Below, piece by piece: positions 58,237-64,000 of a stretch of DNA of 64,000 bases. The notes under the pieces were generated by a model. That model did no database searches. It had not been told where the DNA came from and saw only the letters and a list, made by a program, of their open reading frames with translations. Both the position numbers and the translations under genes were made by a program. Positions within the stretch are counted from its first letter, which is position 1. Each line of letters begins with the position of its first letter. Source of the DNA: Sphingomonas sp. AR_OL41 (lineage in GTDB: Bacteria; Pseudomonadota; Alphaproteobacteria; Sphingomonadales; Sphingomonadaceae); assembly GCF_029911635.1 (NCBI RefSeq), contig NZ_JARYTI010000010.1, positions 62,001-126,000 of the forward strand, given 5' to 3'.

Positions 58237-59343
58237 CTAGGCCGTCGGTTCGGCGATCAGTACGCGGTTTCGTCCGCCCTGCTTGGCCGCGTAGAGCGCA
58301 TTGTCGGCCCGCTTCAGCGCAGCGGTGCCGCCGTCGGTCGGGTCGAGTTCGGCGATGCCGGCCGAGAAAGTGACATGCCCGATCGGCTGGTGCGTCGCCT
58401 GGTTGATCAATCGGCGCGCAGCAAGCGCGCTGCGCAGTTCATCGACGATCGTCACCGCCGCCGGCACCGTGCAATCCTCGAAGATCAACGCAAATTCCTC
58501 GCCGCCATGGCGCGCCACGTAGAAGGTGTCGCCGGCGGCCTTTTTCAGTGACGATGCCACCAGGATCAGCACACGATCACCGGTGTCGTGGCCGTGCGCG
58601 TCATTGACCGCCTTGAAATGATCGATGTCGCACAAGGCGACCACGGCGGGGCGGCCCGCGCGTGCGGCGGTTTCGGCAACCGTCCGCAGGCGCGCATCGA
58701 AGTCGCGGCGGTTGGGCAGGCCGGTCAGATGGTCGACATGCGCCTCGCGCTGGGCGCTTTGCAGCGTGGTGCGCAACTGCGTCGTCTCGATCGCGCGCTG
58801 GCGGAGTTCTTCCTGGATGTCGCGGGTCTGGTCGAGCATCGCCTGGGTCAGGCCGATCAGGCGCTCGACCGCGGGCAGCGCCTCGGCCGATGTCAGTTCT
58901 TCGGCCTCGGCCTGGAGCGCGTCGCTATAGACATGCGCCGAACCACGCGACCGTTCGACCAGTTCGACGCACTGCGTCAGCACGACCTCGACCTGCTCGG
59001 TCGTCGAGGCGATCGATGCGGCGCGGCGTTCGGTCGCCGGGCAGGCGGCATAGAATGTCTCGACCCAGGCGTTCGACAAGGGCGTGCGGCTGGCCAGCGC
59101 ATCCTCGATCGCCAGCACGAGCTTGCGGTTCGAGCGCGACAGATAATCGTGCGCGCACATCAGGTTCATCGCGGTCAGGTCGAGTTCATTGGAAAACAGG
59201 AAGGTCCCGATCTCGTCGAACAACAGTTGCGACTGGCCCGCCCGCACGCCCGCCTCGATGATGGCGGCGCCCGGCGTGAATCCACGCGCGCCGCGCCCGA
59301 CGACGGCCTGCGCAACTTGGGCGCTTTCAAAGGACTGGTGCAT
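58237..59343 (-). CDS. Diguanylate cyclase (GGDEF domain)
   Basis: A 368-residue cytoplasmic protein. The N-terminal about 190 residues are helical with no named sensor domain, followed by a short coiled coil (QRAIETTQLRTTLQSAQREA). The GGDEF domain has HVDHLTGLPNRRDFDARL, CDIDHFKAVNDAHGHDTGD and the active loop RHGGEEFALIFED near residue 280. The GGEEF form is normally active in making c-di-GMP. No I-site RxxD is clear before it. c-di-GMP promotes biofilm and surface attachment; the input is unknown. Confidence 0.92.
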   Translation of the reverse strand: MHQSFESAQVAQAVVGRGARGFTPGAAIIEAGVRAGQSQLLFDEIGTFLFSNELDLTAMNLMCAHDYLSRSNRKLVLAIEDALASRTPLSNAWVETFYAACPATERRAASIASTTEQVEVVLTQCVELVERSRGSAHVYSDALQAEAEELTSAEALPAVERLIGLTQAMLDQTRDIQEELRQRAIETTQLRTTLQSAQREAHVDHLTGLPNRRDFDARLRTVAETAARAGRPAVVALCDIDHFKAVNDAHGHDTGDRVLILVASSLKKAAGDTFYVARHGGEEFALIFEDCTVPAAVTIVDELRSALAARRLINQATHQPIGHVTFSAGIAELDPTDGGTAALKRADNALYAAKQGGRNRVLIAEPTA

Positions 59344-59634
59344 CGCCGCCCTTCATCGCCGGGACGGGAGTCGGGGCACCTGCCGGCCGCTGGCGACCGC
59401 AATAACAGGGCAAAGTGTTCGATCCGACAACCACAACCAAGATCAACCCTCCCCATCGACCGGCATATCGGCAGTTGGTAAATATTGCCCTTACCCAGCG
59501 GCACGGCACATCGTTCACCCACGCTGCAATAATACGACCGAAGGATGCTATTCTTGCGGGGCGTCCGACAGTGATGTGCGCGTTATCGACACACGATTAC
59601 TCATTTTGGGTAATTTGTCGACATCGGCGGGGAA

Positions 59635-60285
59635 TCAGTCGCTCTTCGCCGCGAGAATTCGTTGCAAGGGGTTGGCGACGGCCTCGCCGACCCGCACCAG
59701 CCGATTCTCGTCGCGATGCGCGAAGGGCGCCGTCTGGCCGCGGACGGTCAGCACGGTATCGGTGACATAGTGCCACGATCCGTCCGGGTTGAAGGTCAGC
59801 TCGATGCGGTAGCTGTCGGTGCGAAAGGCATATTCCAGAAAGGCGGTCGAGCAGATGCCATATTCGGTCTGCCCGCGCGTCGCCGTCAGCACCAGGGTAT
59901 CGGCATCGGGCGTGGCCTGACCCGCGGCGATCGCGACCTGGCCACGCGGGATCGCGATCGTTTGCAGGACCAGCCCTGTTGCCGGCTCCCACAGCCAGTA
60001 ACCGACCTGGTCATGGAAAGTGACGTCCTCCTCCTCGGTGGTGATGTGCGTGTGATAGCGCAGGCCGTAGAAGAGCTGCGGGCCATTGGCCTGGGGGTCG
60101 ATCGGCACCATGTCGACGCGCTCGATATAGACACGGCGTTCGGGACCATCGGGCTTGGGCGCGAGATCAACGCCGCTGCGCGCTTCCCAGCTGCCCGCGA
60201 GCCGGCGCAGCGGCCCGAGATTGGCGAGCGTGTCGGGGTCTACATCGCTGGGTTCGGTGAAGATGTCGGCTGGGAAGATCGGCAT
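59635..60285 (-). CDS. Nitrobindin-like haem-binding beta-barrel protein (DUF1794/FABP family)
   Basis: A 216-residue protein. LGPLRRLAGSWEARSGVDLA is the start motif of the nitrobindin/THAP4 beta-barrel family, and later strands include YRIELTFNPDGSWHYVTDTV and DENRLVRVGE. Family members bind haem and detoxify peroxynitrite or scavenge NO. The family's GxWxGxG loop is altered here and the haem His is not obvious, so haem binding is uncertain. The ATG MPIFPADIF is chosen; an upstream in-frame start would add about 25 unlikely residues. Confidence 0.75.
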   Translation of the reverse strand: MPIFPADIFTEPSDVDPDTLANLGPLRRLAGSWEARSGVDLAPKPDGPERRVYIERVDMVPIDPQANGPQLFYGLRYHTHITTEEEDVTFHDQVGYWLWEPATGLVLQTIAIPRGQVAIAAGQATPDADTLVLTATRGQTEYGICSTAFLEYAFRTDSYRIELTFNPDGSWHYVTDTVLTVRGQTAPFAHRDENRLVRVGEAVANPLQRILAAKSD

Positions 60286-60375
60286 CAGGCTACCTTTGTC
60301 GGCTCTTTTCCGGGATTGGCCCTTCGTTGCCACGCTTGCCGCCGCGCCGTCCCGCGTCAAGCACCTGTGCGCCGG

Positions 60376-60978
60376 TCAATCGTGCGTGAGGCGGAGTGCG
60401 GCGGCAGGAAGGCCGAAGGTGCGCCTGAAGGTTCGGCTCAAATGCGCCGAATCGGCGAAGCCGGTTTCGTGCGCCGCTTCGGTCAGCGATGTGCCGCCGG
60501 CATAGTGCTCGACGGCGCGCTGAAGGCGCAGCCACAGGACATAGGTCTTGAACGGCAGGCCGGAATGCGCGGCGAACAGGTGGCGTGCGCGGCTTTGTGA
60601 AAGGTGGACATGATCCGCCGCGCGCGCGAGCGTGACCCTGTCGTCGAGATGTTCGCTCGCCCAGGCAATCATTGCGAGCACGCGAGGATCGGGCCGTGCC
60701 GCGTCGCCGGCACCGCCGGGTAACTCGGCGACGATGTTGCGGCCGAGCGCGCGCAGCGCTGCGTCGGTCACGCCTTGGTCGAGGCATGCCTGCAACGCGG
60801 CATGTGCCGCCAGCGCCGGCGGACTCGCCAGCCGGGCTAGCGGCGCGTGACGGAATAGGTCCGTCGCCAGCGCGGCGCCCGCGGCGCTCTCCGGCGCAAC
60901 GAACAGGAACGCGGCCGCGCCATGGCCGCGAAACAGGTGGCGTTCGTCGCTGGCGACGGCGACTATGGGCCCGGTCAT
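60376..60978 (-). CDS. AraC family regulator (annotated from first ATG; true N-terminus lies upstream)
   Basis: Two helix-turn-helix units are clear: VTLARAADHVHLSQSRARHL and GGTSLTEAAHETGFADSAHL then SRTFRRTFG. From this ATG the protein is 200 residues. The in-frame sequence upstream, up to about 61130, still encodes a cupin-type sensor start (RIVVWEGASLWLLASDG; RPHAHHAIQITFALKGDF). Yet no ATG, GTG or TTG occurs in frame before the stop at 61195-61197. Either a rare start codon is used or a frameshift lies there. The gene is divergent from a metallothionein-like gene, a possible target. Confidence 0.85.
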   Translation of the reverse strand: MTGPIVAVASDERHLFRGHGAAAFLFVAPESAAGAALATDLFRHAPLARLASPPALAAHAALQACLDQGVTDAALRALGRNIVAELPGGAGDAARPDPRVLAMIAWASEHLDDRVTLARAADHVHLSQSRARHLFAAHSGLPFKTYVLWLRLQRAVEHYAGGTSLTEAAHETGFADSAHLSRTFRRTFGLPAAALRLTHD

Positions 60979-61272
60979 GCTCGCGCCCTCGGTGGCCAGC
61001 GTGAAGTCGCCCTTCAGCGCAAAGGTGATCTGGATCGCATGATGGGCATGCGGACGAATGTCGGCGTCGCTCCCGTCCGACGCAAGCAGCCACAGGCTGG
61101 CGCCCTCCCATACTACGATCCGACCGCGACCGACGATGGCGATGATCGAGCCTCCCGCATCGGCGACGGACGCTCCGCCGCCGGCGGCATGATGTCAGCC
61201 GCTACGTTCAAGCGCCAGTGCGATCGGGCTCGTATCGCACAGCCACCACCAACCGAACCGAGGAGTTCATCG

Positions 61273-61395
61273 ATGACCGAGCAATGCCCCTGCAACCCGT
61301 GCAGCTGCACCCCGACCTGCCGTTGCGCGACGGCACAAGCCGCGTGTGGCTGTGGCCCGTCGTGCGGCTGCGCCGAGTGCGCCTGCAACAAGTGA
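61273..61395 (+). CDS. Metallothionein-like Cys-rich peptide (40 residues, 12 Cys)
   Basis: A tiny protein, MTEQCPCNPCSCTPTCRC followed by a short Ala/Gln linker and CGCGPSCGCAECACNK. The twelve cysteines are all in CxC, CxxC or CxxxC spacing, in two clusters of six, a layout suited to binding soft metals such as Zn, Cd or Cu. No His or aromatic residues occur. AGGAG stands seven bases before the ATG. It differs from the SmtA type, which has His and Tyr, so it is a separate small bacterial metallothionein class. Divergent from an AraC regulator and 189 bp upstream of a DUF2252 gene. Confidence 0.8.
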   Translation: MTEQCPCNPCSCTPTCRCATAQAACGCGPSCGCAECACNK

Positions 61396-61584
61396 CCGGC
61401 ACGCGGCGGCGCGTCGCGCGCGATGTCGCGCATGTCCGGCGTCCTGCCGGCACGGATGTGCCGCCGCCCCCGCCTGCATGGACCGGATCGCGGCGGAACA
61501 TTCCGCCCGCGTATCGGTCTTGCAGGTGATGAAGCACTTCAGCACGCCTCGCCACCGGTTCCCCAACACGCGGGCGCTTGGGGC

Positions 61585-62784
61585 GTGACCGTCTTGCCGG
61601 CCGAGCGCGCCGACATATTGAAGCAGGCCAAGGCCAGGAAGATGGCCCGATCGGTCCATGCCTATGTGCGCGGCAATACCGCGCGCTTCTATGATTGGTT
61701 GGACGCCTCCGACGCGGCGCGGCTGATCCCGCAAGGGCCGCCGATCTGGATCTGCGGCGACTGCCATCTCGGCAATCTCGGGCCGCTTGCCGATGCCGGT
61801 ACCAATGTCGACGTGCAAATCCGCGACCTCGACCAGACGGTGATCGGCAACCCCGCGCTCGACCTTGTGCGGCTCGGGCTGTCGCTCGAAACCGCGGCGC
61901 GCAGCGCCGACCTGCCCGGCGTCACGACGGCCCGGATGATCGAGGCGATGGCGAACGCGTATCTAGCCGCCTTCGACATGGACGACGACGACGCCCGTGA
62001 CGCACCGCGCGAGCCCGACGTGGTGCGCGTGGTACGCAAGCGTGCCGCGGGGCGGAAATGGCGTCAGCTCGCAGCCGACCGGATCGGCGATACTAAGCCC
62101 AGCCTGCCGATCGGCCGCCGCTTCTGGCCGCTGACGGGTAACGAACGATCGGCGATCGACGCGCTGTTCGACGAGGAAGCGGTCCGCGAGCGCGCGCTCG
62201 CGCTGGCGGGCTATCGCGACAAGGGGCGGTTGCGGGTGATCGACGCCGCCTATTGGAAGAAGGGCTGCAGCTCGCTCGGTCAGTTGCGCTACGCGGTGCT
62301 GCTCGGCGTCGCGCCGCGCAAGGGGGCGAGCGAATATCTCGCGCTGGTCGACATCAAGGAGGCGGTCAAACCGCTGGCGCCGGTGCTCGATCGTCGCGCG
62401 ATGCCGCGCGACAATGCCGAGCGCGTCGTCGCCGGCGCGCGTGCGCTCTCCCCGCATCTCGGCGAGCGGATGATCGCCGCCCGATTGCTGGGCCGCGCGG
62501 TCGTGCTGCGCGAACTGAAACCGCAGGACCTCAAGATCGAGATCGGGCAGTTTTCGCACCGCGACGCCGTCCGCGCGGCGAGTTATCTCGCTCATGTCGT
62601 CGGCGCGGCCCATGCGCGGCAATTGAACAAGGATGATCGCACCGCGTGGCAGGCCTTGTTCAGCCGTCGCGGCGACGCGGCGCTCAATGCGCCGTCATGG
62701 CTGTGGCGCGCGGTGGTCGATCTCGCCGGCAACCATGAGGCCGCCTATCTCGAGCATTGCCGGCGCTACGCGTTGAGCGACTGA
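61585..62784 (+). CDS. DUF2252 family protein
   Basis: A 399-residue protein. HAYVRGNTARFYDWL, WICGDCHLGNLGPLADAGTN, IRDLDQTVIGNPALDLVRLG and VDIKEAVKPLAP match DUF2252, a kinase-like (APH/HipA-related) fold with no established function. The HGDxHxxN-type catalytic loop is present as GDCHLGN and DLD resembles DFG, so nucleotide-dependent phosphotransfer is plausible. GTG at 61585 is chosen: upstream sequence in this frame is low-quality. A short frame 61478-61588 overlaps its start and could be a coupled leader. Confidence 0.82.
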   Translation: MTVLPAERADILKQAKARKMARSVHAYVRGNTARFYDWLDASDAARLIPQGPPIWICGDCHLGNLGPLADAGTNVDVQIRDLDQTVIGNPALDLVRLGLSLETAARSADLPGVTTARMIEAMANAYLAAFDMDDDDARDAPREPDVVRVVRKRAAGRKWRQLAADRIGDTKPSLPIGRRFWPLTGNERSAIDALFDEEAVRERALALAGYRDKGRLRVIDAAYWKKGCSSLGQLRYAVLLGVAPRKGASEYLALVDIKEAVKPLAPVLDRRAMPRDNAERVVAGARALSPHLGERMIAARLLGRAVVLRELKPQDLKIEIGQFSHRDAVRAASYLAHVVGAAHARQLNKDDRTAWQALFSRRGDAALNAPSWLWRAVVDLAGNHEAAYLEHCRRYALSD

Positions 62785-62795
62785 GCGCGGCGCGG

Positions 62796-63665
62796 TCAGG
62801 CTTCGCCCGGCGCCGTGGCGCGCCATAACTGCCCGAGCGCATCGTCCAGCGCCGGCGGATTGAACGGGTCGAGGCCCGATCCCGGGTAGAAGGTCATCTC
62901 GCTGAAGCGCGGCGTGGCGCCGGTGTCATAGAAATCGACGCGCACGAAGTCGAACCCGCGCGCCAGCGTCTCTGCGCCTTCGATCATGCGGTCGAGTGCT
63001 GCAGGCGGCACGGGATCGGGCTCGGCCGTCGACGACGACAAACGCCGCCACGCGGGATCGAACAGCATCCAGCGATGGCCATGTTCGCGGTCGAGATGGA
63101 CCTGCACCGCCGCGACGCGGCCGTGAAAGACATAGCATTTATAATCGATCGGCAGCGTGGCGCCGTCTCCGACGAACGGCTCGACGAGGACACCGCGCGG
63201 CACGCCGCGATAGCCCCATTCGTCGAGCCAACGGCCATAATCGCTCCGCATCCATCCGGCGGCGGCGTCACGGATGGCGGGCCAGTCGGCATGCGCGTCG
63301 CGCACGAAGCAGCGCTGATTGCAGCCATGGCGCGACTTCACGACGAAGGGATAGGGCCATGATGGGGCATCGGGCAGCGCGTCGCCCGACCACAGCGTCG
63401 GCGTCACCCAGGCGTCGCCGAGCACCTCGGCGACGAAGCGTTTCACGGCGACCTTGTCGATCAGGTGCGGCAGGCGCTGGTCGCGATCGCGCAGCTTTCG
63501 GCGCTGGATAAGTTCTGTGAAGCGCATCGGCTGGTCCAGCGACAGGCGACGGCGATGTCGCCACAAATAGGTCAGGTGAAGTCGTAGCCAGGGGCCAAGC
63601 GGCGTGGCGGCAGCAGCGGGCGCGCGGGCGCGCACCACCGAAGAACGAAGCTGCGACTCCTTCAC
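62796..63665 (-). CDS. TupA-like ATP-grasp protein
   Basis: A 289-residue protein. LPHLIDKVAVKRFVAEVLGD, YPFVVKSRHGCNQR, VEPFVGDGATLPIDYKCYVF and RVDFYDTGATPRFSEMTFYP match the TupA-like ATP-grasp family, named for teichuronopeptide synthesis and found beside surface-polysaccharide genes. Basic N-terminus, no signal peptide. It would ligate an amino acid or peptide to a carboxylate, but the acceptor is unknown. No polysaccharide gene is adjacent; convergent with the DUF2252 gene. Confidence 0.82.
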   Translation of the reverse strand: MKESQLRSSVVRARAPAAAATPLGPWLRLHLTYLWRHRRRLSLDQPMRFTELIQRRKLRDRDQRLPHLIDKVAVKRFVAEVLGDAWVTPTLWSGDALPDAPSWPYPFVVKSRHGCNQRCFVRDAHADWPAIRDAAAGWMRSDYGRWLDEWGYRGVPRGVLVEPFVGDGATLPIDYKCYVFHGRVAAVQVHLDREHGHRWMLFDPAWRRLSSSTAEPDPVPPAALDRMIEGAETLARGFDFVRVDFYDTGATPRFSEMTFYPGSGLDPFNPPALDDALGQLWRATAPGEA

Positions 63666-63820
63666 GCGCGGGAAGGCAATGCGGAGATGGCGGGCGACGG
63701 CATCGCGGCACTACGCGCCACCCCGATCATTCGTTCCGTCGCGAGATCGGCCCGGCCCGACTTGCCTTGGGTTAAGGTGATTCTTGGGAACGTTCGCCGC
63801 GCGTTGTTCGTCCTTTCGCC

Positions 63821-64000
63821 ATGTCCGACCTGCCCTCCCCCCTGTTCCGCTGGCAGCATCGCTCGCAGGACGAACTGCGCACGATGCTGCACGATCACGT
63901 CGCCGCGCGCGATTTTCCCTGCGTCGGCGCCAAGTCGGCGCTCGCCCGCAACAGCCTCGAAGTGTTGGCCTGCAACAGTATCGACAGCGCATGGGACGAT
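63821..64000 (+). CDS. YqcI/YcgG family protein (partial, 5' end only)
   Basis: The first 60 residues are present, starting MSDLPSPLFRWQHRSQDELR and including ARDFPCVGAKSALARNSLE, the N-terminal pattern of the YqcI/YcgG family. One member is the haem-dependent N-hydroxylase GntA of guanitoxin synthesis, which hydroxylates a guanidine nitrogen. The Cys in FPCVGAK is conserved in the family. The gene runs off the right edge; divergent from the TupA-like gene. Confidence 0.75.
   Translation, partial: MSDLPSPLFRWQHRSQDELRTMLHDHVAARDFPCVGAKSALARNSLEVLACNSIDSAWDD

Noticed and set aside
61478..61588. 36-codon frame before DUF2252 (MDRIAAEHSARVSVLQVMKH start)
   Set aside because: Plausible composition and an overlapping TGA/GTG junction, but no ribosome site or recognised family; mentioned in the DUF2252 entry only.

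Overview
The window is a very GC-rich chromosomal segment from an alphaproteobacterium, most probably a member of the Sphingomonadaceae. The evidence is a class I lysyl-tRNA synthetase, large TonB-dependent receptor and autotransporter genes, an exosortase, tandem tail-collar (MdpB-type) proteins, and above all a lasso-peptide locus of the kind common in sphingomonads. I see no rRNA, tRNA, CRISPR array, insertion sequence or phage integrase. Both ends cut genes: an RND pump permease on the left and a YqcI/YcgG-family gene on the right.

Region 1 (1-2.8 kb): an RND efflux pump (adaptor and permease) read leftwards, with palindromes upstream. Region 2 (2.8-10.9 kb): a lasso-peptide locus. It has an ABC exporter, a PqqD-like RiPP recognition protein (B1), an asparagine-synthase-like cyclase (C), an HPr-kinase-like enzyme, a sulfotransferase, two non-haem iron oxygenases, and an unlisted 53-residue precursor gene (10750-10911). 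The predicted core has a G1-D9 ring and ends in Ser, the residue that kinases of this family phosphorylate in paeninodin. No B2 protease gene is visible.

Region 3 (11.2-17.2 kb): three tandem tail-collar proteins, a GNAT acetyltransferase, a DUF6916-like protein, an amidohydrolase and a penicillin-acylase-family enzyme. Region 4 (17.4-18.6 kb): a second 52-residue RiPP-like precursor followed by a terminator and a Stf0-type sulfotransferase. Region 5 (18.9-29.0 kb): a membrane protein, a putative beta-propeller protein, a compact exosortase operon with a 57-residue candidate substrate, a sterol-desaturase-family enzyme, NhaA, a cold-shock protein, an orphan DUF2384-like protein, a single-domain response regulator, an MlaA-like protein and a mono-haem lipoprotein.

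Region 6 (29.0-39.1 kb): an autotransporter with a divergent PAS-LuxR regulator, lysK with a stray duplicate of its 3' end, a DnaJ-domain protein, the run bolA/GST/Nudix/pirin, a REP-like inverted repeat and an alpha/beta hydrolase. Region 7 (39.2-49.2 kb): a catabolic regulon. A TonB receptor and a GntR regulator are divergent, and the operon HMG-CoA-lyase-like / HyuA / HyuB / CaiB CoA-transferase / isochorismatase-like amidase follows. Three copies of TTGTATACAA mark the likely GntR operators.

Region 8 (49.3-64 kb): an AceE/transketolase-like E1 enzyme, a serine hydrolase, a zinc alcohol dehydrogenase, a GH130-like enzyme, a DsbA-family protein, a small lipoprotein, an MDR oxidoreductase, a diguanylate cyclase, a nitrobindin-like protein, an AraC regulator with no canonical start codon, a 12-cysteine metallothionein-like peptide, a DUF2252 protein, a TupA-like ATP-grasp protein and the start of a YqcI/YcgG protein.
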